NCBI GenBank assembly: GCA_017307505.1
Contig: JAFKEE010000030.1
Coordinates: 1 to 64,000 of the forward strand
Length of the DNA stretch: 64,000 nucleotides
Direction: 5' to 3'
From: Acidobacteriota bacterium
GTDB taxonomy: Bacteria > Acidobacteriota > Terriglobia > Bryobacterales > Bryobacteraceae
A program made the position numbers and the translations under genes. Positions 45,758 to 54,687 of this stretch are shown piece after piece; within the stretch, counting starts at the first letter, position 1, and every line of letters starts with the position of its first letter. The notes under the pieces were generated by a model. The model searched no databases. It saw nothing but the letters and a program-made list of their open reading frames with translations, and was not told the origin of the DNA.

Positions 45758-45851
45758 GGTTAGATTCCGCACGCTCGCTGTTGGTTTCCAAACCGTTACA
45801 GGCGGGGCGGCCTTCGCGAATCGCTACACTGGGAGGATACTCAGGTCTTCG

Positions 45852-47687
45852 ATGCGTACTCCGATCCTCCTCCTCTTCGCCTCTCTCGCCCTCTGCGCGC
45901 AAAGCTCGGCGCCTCTCCGTGAGACTTACACCAAGTATGAGTTCAAGGTCCCCATGCGGGACGGCAAGCGCCTCCACACCGCGGTGTATGTGCCGAAGGA
46001 CGCCTCCCGCACCTATCCATTCCTGATGCAGCGAACTCCTTATAGCTGTTCGCCTTACGGGGTCGAAAATTATCCGGAACGGCTGGGGCCGGGCGAGCAG
46101 TTTGTTAAGTCCGGCTACATCTTTGTCTGCCAGGATGTGCGCGGCCGCTATGAGAGTGAGGGCGTCTTCCTCGAGATGCGTCCGCACGGCGGCACCTTGA
46201 GTGAAAGTACCGATACCTACGACACCGTCGAGTGGCTGCTGAAGAACGTAAAGGGCAATAACGGCAAGGCCGGCATCCTTGGAATCTCCTATCCCGGCTT
46301 CTACGCCGCCGCGGCCATTCCTGGAGCGCATCCCGCACTGGTTGCCGCCTCACCGCAGGCTCCCATGATTGACCTCTTCCGCGGCGACGATTCGTTCCAC
46401 AACGGCGCGTTCATGCTCGCCGCCAACTTCGGTTTCTACCGCTTCTTTTACGAGCACAAGCAGCCCCAGCGCCCTGCCGCCGAACGCAACGCCGGCTTCC
46501 AGTTCGGCACCTCAGACCACTACGCCTACTACCTCGGTCTCGGCCCCCTGGCCAATAGCAACGAAAAGTACTTCCGCTTCGAGAACCCCTACTGGACCGC
46601 GAACCTGAAGCACACGTCCTACGACGAGTTCTGGAAGTCCCGCAGCCTGGAGCCCCACATCCACGACACCACGCCCGCCATCCTCGCCGTGGGCGGCTGG
46701 TTCGATGCAGAGGATCTGCAGGGACCGCTCCGCCTGGCCCGTGCCGCTTCGGCCCATCAGCCCAAAGCGCCCGTGACCCTCGTCATGGGCCCCTGGGTCC
46801 ACGGTGGCTGGGCGCGCGGCGACGGTTCCTCCCTCGGCCCGGTGCGCTTCGACGTCAAAACCGGCGAGTTCTTCCGCGAAAAGATCCAGTTTCCGTTCTT
46901 CGAATTTTTCCTGAAGGGAAAGGGAGAATGGAAGCCGCCCGCCGCCTGGGCCTTTGCCACGGGAAGTAATGAATGGCATAGCTTCGACGTCTGGCCGCCG
47001 CGGGGCGCCGAGAAGAAAACACTGTACTTCCAGGCCGGCGGCAAGCTCGGTTTCGAAGCGCCGTCCGACGCGGCGGCCTTCGACTCCTACCTCAGCGACC
47101 CGGCGAAACCAGTGCCTTTCACCAGTTTCGTTGCGCCGGGCGTCCCGCAGACGTACATGGTGGACGACCAGCGGCACGCCTCCTCGCGTCCGGATGTCCT
47201 CACCTACCAGACTGAGCCGCTGGAAGAGGCCCTCACCATCGGTGGGCCCCTCAACGTTCACCTCTTTGCCTCCACCTCCGGCACCGATTCCGATTTCGTC
47301 GTCAAGTTGATCGACGTCTATCCCTCCGACGCCCCCGATCCCTCCCCCAATCCCACTAACATCCGTATGGGTGGATATCAGCAATTGATCCGCGGAGAAC
47401 CCTTCCGCGGACGGTTCTACAAGTCCATGGAGAAGCCCGAAGCGCTACCGGCCAACCAGTTCGTCAAGATTGAGTACGTGATGCCGGACATCCTGCACAC
47501 GTTCAAGCGCGGCCACCGCATCATGGTGCAGGTGCAGAGCTCCTGGTTCCCGTTGGTCGACCGCAATCCCCAGAAGTTCGTGCCCAGCATCCCGGACGCG
47601 CGCGCGGACGACTTCATCAAGGCGACCCAGCGCATTGCGCGGCAGGCAGCCATGGCCAGCGGTTTGGATGTGCTTGTGGTTCGCTGA
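45852..47687 (+). CDS. CocE/NonD-family secreted hydrolase (X-Pro dipeptidyl-peptidase fold)
   Basis: About 611 residues with signal peptide MRTPILLLFASLALCAQ. It is an alpha/beta hydrolase of the CocE/NonD family: FVCQDVRGRYESEGVF, nucleophile Ser in AGILGISYPGFYAAAA, catalytic Asp in AVGGWFDAEDLQG, and His in MGPWVHGGWARGD. The C-terminal ~200 residues are the jelly-roll domain typical of X-prolyl dipeptidyl aminopeptidases, with ending segments like FVKIEYVMPDILHTFKRGHRIMVQVQSSWFP. Relatives hydrolyse dipeptides, cephalosporin esters and cocaine; the substrate here is unknown. The frame is open from 45624, but ATG 45852 gives the signal peptide; GGGAGG lies upstream. Divergent from tnaA. 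Confidence 0.87.
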   Translation: MRTPILLLFASLALCAQSSAPLRETYTKYEFKVPMRDGKRLHTAVYVPKDASRTYPFLMQRTPYSCSPYGVENYPERLGPGEQFVKSGYIFVCQDVRGRYESEGVFLEMRPHGGTLSESTDTYDTVEWLLKNVKGNNGKAGILGISYPGFYAAAAIPGAHPALVAASPQAPMIDLFRGDDSFHNGAFMLAANFGFYRFFYEHKQPQRPAAERNAGFQFGTSDHYAYYLGLGPLANSNEKYFRFENPYWTANLKHTSYDEFWKSRSLEPHIHDTTPAILAVGGWFDAEDLQGPLRLARAASAHQPKAPVTLVMGPWVHGGWARGDGSSLGPVRFDVKTGEFFREKIQFPFFEFFLKGKGEWKPPAAWAFATGSNEWHSFDVWPPRGAEKKTLYFQAGGKLGFEAPSDAAAFDSYLSDPAKPVPFTSFVAPGVPQTYMVDDQRHASSRPDVLTYQTEPLEEALTIGGPLNVHLFASTSGTDSDFVVKLIDVYPSDAPDPSPNPTNIRMGGYQQLIRGEPFRGRFYKSMEKPEALPANQFVKIEYVMPDILHTFKRGHRIMVQVQSSWFPLVDRNPQKFVPSIPDARADDFIKATQRIARQAAMASGLDVLVVR

Positions 47688-47693
47688 CGCCGG

Positions 47694-48779
47694 CTAGGAA
47701 TTCAGGATGCGCTTCAGGTCGGCTTTGGCCGGCTCGTAGTCGGTCTGGATCCGGAGCGCCGCCCGCAACTCCCTGATCGCGTCCGCCTTACGGCCCTCTT
47801 TGATATACAGATTGGCCAGCACCCAGCGCGCTTCGGCGTGCGAAGGTTGGCGGCCCTCGGCCGGCTGGCTCAGATACTTCGTGAGATACCGCTCGGCCCG
47901 GCGGAAGTCCTGCCCGATTTCCATCAGCGCCCGCGCGGCAGACTCATACGGGCTCAGGTCGTCCGGTACGGCCTTCTCGGCGCGTGCCAGAACATTCTCC
48001 AGGTCGGCCCACCGCTGCTGTGTGGCGTACACGTGAGCCAGCGTCTCATATCCGGCGGAAGCCGAGGGATCGACGGCGATGGCTTCGTTTGCTGCTTTCT
48101 CGGCCAGGTCCAGCCGTTTGTTCGTGGCCGTACAGCAGTAGAAGCGCGCCAGGGAAGCCCGTGCGCGGTAGAAGCCCGGGTCGGCCTGCACCGCCTTCCG
48201 CAGCCAGTTCTCCGTGACTGCATCCTGACCCTGGTCCTGCAGCAGGCGCGCATGCGCCAGATAGCCCCACACCGGCGCGATCGCCGTAATCTGGTCTGCG
48301 ATGCGAACCGCCTGCTTCCGGTCGCCGCCCGCAATGCCCGGCGCCTTCCAGCTGAACATCATCTCCACCAGCTTTGTGTCGACGTTCTTTGGATCCAGCG
48401 CCAGCGCCGTTTCGATCGCCTTCTTCATCCTCCGCACGTAGGCATAACCCTTGAGAGGATTCGACTTGTCGGCCATCATGGCGCACGCTTCGGCCAGCTG
48501 GCCCTGGAACGCGGCGCTCTTCGGATTCAGCGCCACGGCTCGCTCAGCCGCCGCCAGCGCGCCTTCCATATCGTTGAAATTGATGAGGATCTTCGCCATC
48601 CAGGCATGCGCCTGGGCATCGTTGGCGTTGGTCCGCAATTGCGCTTCGACGACGGTCCTGGCCCGTTTGAAGTGACCCAGTTCCAGCAGCGCCTCGACTT
48701 GCGCGGGCGTCTCCGCCCGGACGGGCAGTGCGCCCAGGCACACAAGGAGCACGATGATTGATCGGAAATTTGACCCCAC
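47694..48779 (-). CDS. Exported TPR-repeat protein
   Basis: A 361-residue protein with signal peptide (FRSIIVLLVCLGALPVRA) followed by about eight TPR-like helix pairs: LELGHFKRARTVVEAQLRTNANDAQAHAWMAKILINFNDMEGALAAAERAVALNPKSA near residues 30-90 and ANLYIKEGRKADAIRELRAALRIQTDYEPAKADL at the end. It is probably a periplasmic scaffold; no enzymatic motif is seen. It lies 66 bases downstream of the ArsR gene on the same strand and convergent with the CocE-like gene, with only 6 bases between stops. Confidence 0.75.
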   Translation of the reverse strand: MGSNFRSIIVLLVCLGALPVRAETPAQVEALLELGHFKRARTVVEAQLRTNANDAQAHAWMAKILINFNDMEGALAAAERAVALNPKSAAFQGQLAEACAMMADKSNPLKGYAYVRRMKKAIETALALDPKNVDTKLVEMMFSWKAPGIAGGDRKQAVRIADQITAIAPVWGYLAHARLLQDQGQDAVTENWLRKAVQADPGFYRARASLARFYCCTATNKRLDLAEKAANEAIAVDPSASAGYETLAHVYATQQRWADLENVLARAEKAVPDDLSPYESAARALMEIGQDFRRAERYLTKYLSQPAEGRQPSHAEARWVLANLYIKEGRKADAIRELRAALRIQTDYEPAKADLKRILNS

Positions 48780-48845
48780 CGTCCCCTATTGTATCGCGGA
48801 GTCCACTCTTCCCCGGTCTCTGTTGGAGTGGCGCCTGGATAAGCG

Positions 48846-49208
48846 CTACTTCTCCTCCGTCTCCGTCCAACTCTGGCGCGCGGAGACTAGCGCGTCGAGT
48901 ACTTCATCGCCCACCCGCGCACTCTCTTCCAGAAACCGCAATCCCTCCAGGAGCCAACCCGCCAGATCAGGGTCCTGCAGGCTGTAGTTCACATGCCGAC
49001 CGTCCCGCCGCTCCTTCACAATCCGGTGCGCCCTCAGCAGGGCCAAATGCTGCGAAACGGTGGAGTGGCTGGTCCCCAGAATCGTCTGGAGCGAGTTCAC
49101 ATCCAGTTCCTTTTCACGGAGTTCCACCACAATCCTCAATCGCTGAGGATGCGACATCACGCCCAGAAACTCAGCCATCTCTTTGGCGATCATCGACCTT
49201 GCCGGCAT
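48846..49208 (-). CDS. ArsR-family transcriptional regulator without cysteines
   Basis: A 120-residue winged-helix regulator of the ArsR/SmtB family: FLGVMSHPQRLRIVVELREKELDVNSLQTILGTSHSTVSQHLALLRAHRIVKERRDGRHVNYSL. The metal-sensing motif ELCVCDL is replaced by ELDVNSLQ, and the whole protein contains no Cys, so it cannot sense arsenic, cadmium or thiol redox states by the usual cysteine sites. It is divergent from the exporter operon, and the 121-base gap holds a 14-bp palindrome. It probably represses that operon in response to an unknown ligand, which is inference. Confidence 0.88.
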   Translation of the reverse strand: MPARSMIAKEMAEFLGVMSHPQRLRIVVELREKELDVNSLQTILGTSHSTVSQHLALLRAHRIVKERRDGRHVNYSLQDPDLAGWLLEGLRFLEESARVGDEVLDALVSARQSWTETEEK

Positions 49209-49263
49209 TCTGATCTGCGCCTCCAGCTACCTCTTCAGATGTACTACAGTTCCAACAGATCCA

Positions 49264-49277
49264 TATATTCAAATATA
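49264..49277. promoter_or_regulatory. Palindromic ArsR operator candidate
   Basis: A perfect 6-bp inverted repeat TATATT / AATATA with a 2-base spacer lies in the AT-rich gap between the divergent ArsR gene and the exporter operon. ArsR-family repressors bind AT-rich palindromes of this general kind (for example BigR-type boxes). It stands out from the GC-rich surroundings. Confidence 0.5.
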
Positions 49278-49329
49278 CAAACATTTTGAAACTTGGATCT
49301 TTCGACAGGCATCTTTCTGTCGTAACCCC

Positions 49330-50952
49330 ATGCATCAACTGCAAACCACAACCCCGCCCTTTCACCGGCTCCGCTCGATGTTACGGCTCGAATCCCGGGA
49401 ACTCTGGGTCACGGTCGTCTACTCCGCCTCGATTGGACTGATTTCGCTCGCCGTGCCTGTTGCCGTGCAGGCTGTGGTCAACACTGTCGCCTTTGGAACA
49501 CTGATTCAGCCCCTGGTTGTGCTCACCCTGCTCGCCTTCGGCGCACTCTGCTTCTCGGTCGTGCTTCATGCCGGCAGGATGTGGGTGGTGGAACTCATCC
49601 AACGCCGCGTCTTTGTGCGCCTGGCCGGGGAAGTGACCAGCAAGCTCGTGCACGTGGCTCCGGCGGCGCTCCAGACCCATCACGGGCCTGAACTGGTCAA
49701 CCGGTTCCTCGACGTGGTCACAGTACAGAAGGCAGGCGCCAGTCTCCTCATCGACGGCCTGTCCGTCCTGATGCAGTCCGTCATTGGCATGATACTGCTG
49801 GCTGTCTACCATCCCTGGTTGCTGGCCTTCGACGTCCTCCTGCTGGCTGCCATCGGCTTCATCCTGTTTCCCCTGGGTTCCGGGGCCGTGGCGACAAGCA
49901 TGAAGGAATCCAAGGCGAAGTACGCGCTCGTGGCCTGGATGGAAGAGGTGGCCCGCCACCCCTTGGGCTTCAAAACACGCGCGGGCGAAACCCTCGCCAT
50001 CGGTCGAACCAATGACCTGGTCGTCCAGTACCTGGGCTACCGCGGCGCGCACTTCCGCATCCTCATGCGCCAGGTCACCGGCTCCTTTGTGCTGCAAGCT
50101 ATTGCCAGTGCCGCCTTGCTGGGTGTCGGCGGCTGGTTGGTGATTCAGCGTCAACTCACGCTGGGGCAACTGGTCGCGGCTGAAATCGTTGTGGCCCTGG
50201 TCGTCAGCGGCTTTACCAAGTTCGGAAAACACCTGGAAAGCTTCTACGATCTGATGGCGGCGGTCGACAAATTGGGCTACCTGACAGACCTGCCCGTGGA
50301 GCGCGCCGGTGGCGCGTTACTCCCGAGGTCCGCCAAACCGGCCGAACTGCGGATCGCCGGTATCCAGATCCCGGCCGGCGAACGGGTTGCTCTGACGGGA
50401 CAGACCGGCTCGGGCAAAAGCACCCTGGTCGATACCTTCTACGGCATGTCGACCGTCGCCACGCAGCGCGTGGAGATCGATGGCCTCGACCTTCGGGAGA
50501 TCCAACTCGGTGATCTGCGATCGCAGGTTGCGCTGGTGCGGATGCCGGAGATCTTTGAGGGCAGCATACTGGAGAACCTGCGTTTAGGAAACGAGCAACT
50601 GTCCGTGCTGGAAGCGCGGCGCGTCCTCGACGCCGTTGGCCTGCTTGAGCGCGTGACCGCTTTCCCGCAGGGACTGGAGACGACGCTCTCGACTGGGGGC
50701 GCCCCCCTGTCCCACGGGCAGCGTATTCAACTCGAACTCGCCCGGGCCCTCGCTCAGCAGCCGAGGCTGCTCATCCTTGACGAATGCCTCGATCGCCTGG
50801 ATGACCTGCCCCAGCGCGGCGAACTGCTGGATTTCCTCTTCCGCAAAGACGCTCCGTGGACGATCGTGGCCGTCACTCAGAGCCCGGAGATCATCCAGCG
50901 CTGCGGCCGGCAGTTGAACGTTCGGGAACACATCGTTTCGGAGGTGGCGTGA
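49330..50952 (+). CDS. ABC exporter half-transporter (permease plus ATPase)
   Basis: About 540 residues: five to six N-terminal membrane helices (LISLAVPVAVQAVVNTVAFG, VVLTLLAFGALCFSVVLHAG and others, to about residue 300), then a nucleotide-binding domain. The latter has Walker A GQTGSGKSTLV, signature LSHGQRIQLELARAL (LSHGQ rather than LSGGQ), and Walker B RLLILDECLD with a catalytic Glu. The H-loop His is replaced by Gln in IVAVTQSPEI, which may lower ATP turnover. No peptidase C39 domain is present. The start ATG 49330 lies beyond an upstream open frame. The operon continues with the fusion protein (TGATG overlap), then TolC. Probable type-I-like export of a peptide, lipid or drug. Confidence 0.85.
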   Translation: MHQLQTTTPPFHRLRSMLRLESRELWVTVVYSASIGLISLAVPVAVQAVVNTVAFGTLIQPLVVLTLLAFGALCFSVVLHAGRMWVVELIQRRVFVRLAGEVTSKLVHVAPAALQTHHGPELVNRFLDVVTVQKAGASLLIDGLSVLMQSVIGMILLAVYHPWLLAFDVLLLAAIGFILFPLGSGAVATSMKESKAKYALVAWMEEVARHPLGFKTRAGETLAIGRTNDLVVQYLGYRGAHFRILMRQVTGSFVLQAIASAALLGVGGWLVIQRQLTLGQLVAAEIVVALVVSGFTKFGKHLESFYDLMAAVDKLGYLTDLPVERAGGALLPRSAKPAELRIAGIQIPAGERVALTGQTGSGKSTLVDTFYGMSTVATQRVEIDGLDLREIQLGDLRSQVALVRMPEIFEGSILENLRLGNEQLSVLEARRVLDAVGLLERVTAFPQGLETTLSTGGAPLSHGQRIQLELARALAQQPRLLILDECLDRLDDLPQRGELLDFLFRKDAPWTIVAVTQSPEIIQRCGRQLNVREHIVSEVA

Positions 50953-52256
50953 TGAACACTCTGGCTGCAATGGAACTTGTAGCGACGCCGCGCATCGTCA
51001 GGACGCTCGCGGTGATCCTCGTTGTGATGTTTGTGATCACGGCCGTGGCCCTGGTGTTCACGCCCTGGCAACAGAGCGTCTCCGGCCTGGGACAGGTCTC
51101 CGCCTTCAGTCCTCTGGAGCGCACTCAGGTCCTGAGCGCGCCGGTGGAAGGGCGCGTGTTGCGCTGGCATGTGAGTGAAGGATCCAGGGTTAAGAAGGGC
51201 GCATTGATTGTGGAACTCGCCGACAATGACCCTCAACTGCTGGATCGCATCCGGAATGAGCGGACCGCGGTGGACGACCGGAGGGGCAATGCGGAGGGCC
51301 GCGTCTCGGCCCACCTTCTGCGCATCGGAAGGCTGGAAGAATCCAGGGCCAGCGCCATTTCCGCCGCCCAGAACCGGGTCACGATGGCGGAAGAGCGCAT
51401 CGGGCAGGCGCGGCAGGCGCTGACTGCGGCGCAGGAGCGATTGACCGCTGCCAAGCTGAATTTCGACCGGCACGGCGGCCTGCTGAAATCCGGGCTTGCC
51501 AGTCAACGGGCATTGGAACTGGCTCGGCAGGAGTCGGCTACGGCAGAGGCGGAAGTTCGCAGGTCGGAAGCCGCCCTGAATGCGGCGCAGAGCGAGAAGC
51601 GCGCCCTGGATGACGACTTGCGCAAGGTGCAAGCCGATGCGGAGGCGGCCATCGAGGCCGAGCGGGCGAGCATGCAACTGGCTCGTGGCGAGGTTGCCAA
51701 CATCCGTGCGGAACTGCAGCGCATTGATGTCCGCGTGGCCCGGCAGCAGACACAGACGGTGGTTGCCCCCCGTGATGGAACTGTCCTGCGGCTCCTGGCC
51801 CAGCCCGACAGCGTAGTCTTCAAGGCTGGTGAGCCCGTCGCCCAGTTTGTCCCCGACGTGGTGGAGCCCACCGTCGAACTCTGGCTGAGCGGTGTCGACC
51901 TGCCTCTCGTCCAGTCCGGCGATGCCGTACGCCTCCAGTTCAATGGCTGGCCCGCCATTCAGTTTGTCGGCTGGCCCTCAGTGGCCGTCGGCACCTTTGG
52001 CGGCCGCGTCCGCCTGGTGGATTCCACCGGCAACAAGGAGGGAAAGTTCCGGATTCTCGTGTCTCCCGATCCCACGGATGACCCCTGGCCATCCGCCAAC
52101 TACCTGCGCCAGGGCGTCCAGGCCAAAGGCTGGGTTCTGTTGAGGCAGGTGCCCCTGGGTTGGGAGATGTGGCGCCGGCTGAATGGCTTCCCTCCCGTGA
52201 TCGCCGAAAACGAACCCGGTGCCGGTGTGTCTGGATCCAAGGAGAAAAAGCAGTGA
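50952..52256 (+). CDS. HlyD-family membrane fusion protein
   Basis: About 434 residues. One membrane anchor (VRTLAVILVVMFVITAVALVF) near residue 15-40 precedes the first half of the lipoyl/barrel-sandwich domain (SAPVEGRVLRWHVSEGSRVKKGALIVELAD). Then comes a long coiled coil (residues ~100-270, Ala/Glu/Arg-rich), the second lipoyl half (VVAPRDGTVLRLLAQPDSVVFKAGEPVAQFVPD), and beta-barrel and membrane-proximal domains. Such proteins bridge an inner-membrane ABC exporter to a TolC channel. ATG 50952 overlaps the exporter stop by one base and its stop overlaps the TolC-like start by 4 bp. Confidence 0.88.
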   Translation: MNTLAAMELVATPRIVRTLAVILVVMFVITAVALVFTPWQQSVSGLGQVSAFSPLERTQVLSAPVEGRVLRWHVSEGSRVKKGALIVELADNDPQLLDRIRNERTAVDDRRGNAEGRVSAHLLRIGRLEESRASAISAAQNRVTMAEERIGQARQALTAAQERLTAAKLNFDRHGGLLKSGLASQRALELARQESATAEAEVRRSEAALNAAQSEKRALDDDLRKVQADAEAAIEAERASMQLARGEVANIRAELQRIDVRVARQQTQTVVAPRDGTVLRLLAQPDSVVFKAGEPVAQFVPDVVEPTVELWLSGVDLPLVQSGDAVRLQFNGWPAIQFVGWPSVAVGTFGGRVRLVDSTGNKEGKFRILVSPDPTDDPWPSANYLRQGVQAKGWVLLRQVPLGWEMWRRLNGFPPVIAENEPGAGVSGSKEKKQ

Positions 52257-53650
52257 ATCGACTGGTTTTGATCGTGCTGTTGCTTTGCTCCGCCCGGAGC
52301 CTACCGGCCCAGTCCAGCTGGCTACGGTTGGAAGATGTCCTGCAATCCGTGACAGAGCAGTATCCGCCTCTGCTCGCGGCCCTGCGGGATCGGGTGATTG
52401 CCGATGGTGATGTCAGCATCGCCGAAGGCAGGTTCGACCTGAATTTAAAGGGCGGTTTCGAGGGCGACTATCTCACTTACTACCGGAACGACCTCTACCG
52501 GCTGGGCTTCGAACAGCCGCTTGAGTTTCAAGGCATGAGCCTCCAGGGCGGCTATGGTCTCGGCCGTGGCTCCTTTGCCGCCTACGATGGAAAACTCCAG
52601 ACCGATTCGGCCGGCGAATACAAGATGGGGCTCAAGATGCCGCTGCTGCGCGATCGCACCATCGACGCCAGGCGCGCTGACCTGCGCAAGGCGGTGTTGG
52701 GCCGCCGCATCGCGGATCTTGGCGTGGCTCAACAGCGCCTGGCCATCATCCAACTGGCCACGCGCCGCTACTACGACTGGGTGGCGGTCGGCATCCGGCA
52801 TCGCATCACCCGCGAGGTCCTGCTCGCTGCGGAACAGCGCGACAAACAGCTCAAAGAGGCGGCCAGCCTCGGCCAGATCCCGCAGATTGATGTCACCGAC
52901 AACCAGCGCGCGATCCTCACCCGCCGCGCGCTCTGGATTGAAGCCCAGAGAGGACTGGAAGCGGCCTCCATTGAACTCTCGCTGTTCTGGCGCAATCAGA
53001 ATGGCGAACCTGTGCTGCCTCAGCCGCACCAGCTCCCGCCCTCGTTTCCTGCGGCGGTCGAAGTGAACGAGAGCCGTCTCCTGGAAGACATCGAACGCGC
53101 CTTGCTGCTCCGGCCCGACGCGAAACGGATCGAGGTCCAGAAAGGGCAGGTGGATATCGACCGCAAGCTTGCTCGCAATCAGAAACTGCCTGGCGTCGAC
53201 TTCAGCGTCAATTACACGCGTGAATCCGGCGAGCGCCTCGTCCGGCGCGGTACGGACGAACTCGCGGCGAGCCTGACCTTCGATCTTCCGTTCCAGCGGA
53301 GAGCGGCGAAAGGCCGGGAATCCGTCGCCACGGCGAAATGGGAACAACTGGACCTCCGCGAACGCTTTACCCGCGACCAGATCGCGGCGGAGGTGCGCGA
53401 TGCCCACTCTGCCCTTCGCGCGGCTTACCAGAAGGCTAAAGTGCTCCGCGAGGAGTTGGAGGTGGCCCGCGAACTGGAGGCGGCGGAACGGGTGCGCTTC
53501 GACCTCGGGGAAGGCACGCTGTTCCTGGTGAATCTCCGGGAGCAGACCACGCTGGACACTGCCCTCCGTGAAGTGGCGGCTACCAATGATTACTTCCGCG
53601 CCCGGGCTCAGTACGAGTTCGCACTGGGCGGCAGAATGGAGGGGAACTGA
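52253..53650 (+). CDS. TolC-family outer-membrane efflux protein
   Basis: About 465 residues with a signal peptide (VNRLVLIVLLLCSARSLPAQ) and the OEP/TolC pattern of long helices interrupted by strands: LVNLREQTTLDTALREVAATNDYFRARAQYEFALGG at the end is the conserved second repeat. It would form the outer-membrane channel-tunnel of the tripartite exporter made by the two preceding genes. Start GTG 52253 overlaps the fusion protein stop (GTGA), supported by AAGGAGAAAA upstream. The protein belongs to a branch distinct from E. coli TolC, as expected for a dedicated partner. Confidence 0.85.
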   Translation: MNRLVLIVLLLCSARSLPAQSSWLRLEDVLQSVTEQYPPLLAALRDRVIADGDVSIAEGRFDLNLKGGFEGDYLTYYRNDLYRLGFEQPLEFQGMSLQGGYGLGRGSFAAYDGKLQTDSAGEYKMGLKMPLLRDRTIDARRADLRKAVLGRRIADLGVAQQRLAIIQLATRRYYDWVAVGIRHRITREVLLAAEQRDKQLKEAASLGQIPQIDVTDNQRAILTRRALWIEAQRGLEAASIELSLFWRNQNGEPVLPQPHQLPPSFPAAVEVNESRLLEDIERALLLRPDAKRIEVQKGQVDIDRKLARNQKLPGVDFSVNYTRESGERLVRRGTDELAASLTFDLPFQRRAAKGRESVATAKWEQLDLRERFTRDQIAAEVRDAHSALRAAYQKAKVLREELEVARELEAAERVRFDLGEGTLFLVNLREQTTLDTALREVAATNDYFRARAQYEFALGGRMEGN

Positions 53651-53812
53651 TGTAGCGGTTCGAGATCTGCTTTCCATCGTCCGTCCGACTCGCCTTCCAT
53701 CACCTGACCGCCCGCAGTCTCTGCTGAGGCGGGGTTTCGCCCGGCTTGCAATAAATGTATACTTTGGCCGAGTAGAAGACCTGAATAGGTGATTTGGGAG
53801 GTCAAGAAGGAC

Positions 53813-54664
53813 ATGCGAGTTGGTATCAGGATGAGAATCGGGATGGTCTGCGGCGTGGCGTTGTTCCTCGCGGGCTGCGCGGAGAACAAAGGCCCCGAAC
53901 CTCCCAAGCCGGGGAGCCCCGCTTTCAAATGGAACTCCGCCAGGGAGTCCTACAAGAAGGGTGAATACATCAAGGTGAGCGGGGTCCTGGTCGAACTCGC
54001 CGAGAAGAAGGGTGAGTTTACAGAGCAGGCCCGTCCCTGGGCGATGGTGATGACCGGCGGCATGTCCAATGCCTATATGGAACTGGCCGATAAGTTTGCC
54101 GAGGGCACCAAGAAGACACGCGGCGATGCGGTGCCTTTCCGCCGGTACAACAACGAGTACAAAGGCAAGGCCTCTGCCGCGGCCATGCAGTTTGTCGAAC
54201 TCGCGCGAGCCTACGTCGCCGAGAGCAAAGCGGCAGACGCCAGGTTGGTCTTTGAGATGCCCGAATCGTCAGCAGCCGAGCCTGGCCAGTACAAGAAAAT
54301 CTCCACCGGTCTGATGGTGCCCGCCGCCGAAATCGCCGGTGTTGAGCAGGATGTCGTTCGCCGGGAAATCGCCAATCAGGCCAGTATTGCTCTCGGTGCC
54401 CCGAAGGATCCGGCCAAGGCCCGGGCCGCCTACAAAGACGGAACCGCCACCGCCGCCGGCCAGGCCTTCCTCTACATGACCGCCAAGCAGCTCTGGAATG
54501 TGGGCGAGATGTTCGGCCCGAAGAAGCTGAACCAACCTGCCCGCTTCACTCACGCCGCCTACGACGCGGCCACCCAGGCGCTGGGTCTCGTGAAGGGCAA
54601 TAAGGACGCCGACGCTCTGCTCAAGAAGATTGCCGAGGCCGACAAGAAGCTCCCCAAGGAGTAA
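53813..54664 (+). CDS. Predicted lipoprotein of unknown function
   Basis: About 283 residues with a lipoprotein signal peptide whose lipobox is LFLAGCAEN, so Cys around residue 21 is probably lipidated. The mature part is helical and rich in Ala and Lys (for example ARESYKKGEYIKVSGVLVELAEKKGEF and KGNKDADALLKKIAEADKKLPKE), resembling TPR-like or envelope-scaffold proteins. No recognised domain. AAGGA sits just before ATG 53813, and a GTG at 53789 in frame is an alternative start. It is followed 23 bases later by an ADOP permease gene on the same strand, so the two may be co-expressed. Confidence 0.65.
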   Translation: MRVGIRMRIGMVCGVALFLAGCAENKGPEPPKPGSPAFKWNSARESYKKGEYIKVSGVLVELAEKKGEFTEQARPWAMVMTGGMSNAYMELADKFAEGTKKTRGDAVPFRRYNNEYKGKASAAAMQFVELARAYVAESKAADARLVFEMPESSAAEPGQYKKISTGLMVPAAEIAGVEQDVVRREIANQASIALGAPKDPAKARAAYKDGTATAAGQAFLYMTAKQLWNVGEMFGPKKLNQPARFTHAAYDAATQALGLVKGNKDADALLKKIAEADKKLPKE

Positions 54665-54687
54665 CGCCACCCCAGTAAAATAGCCGC

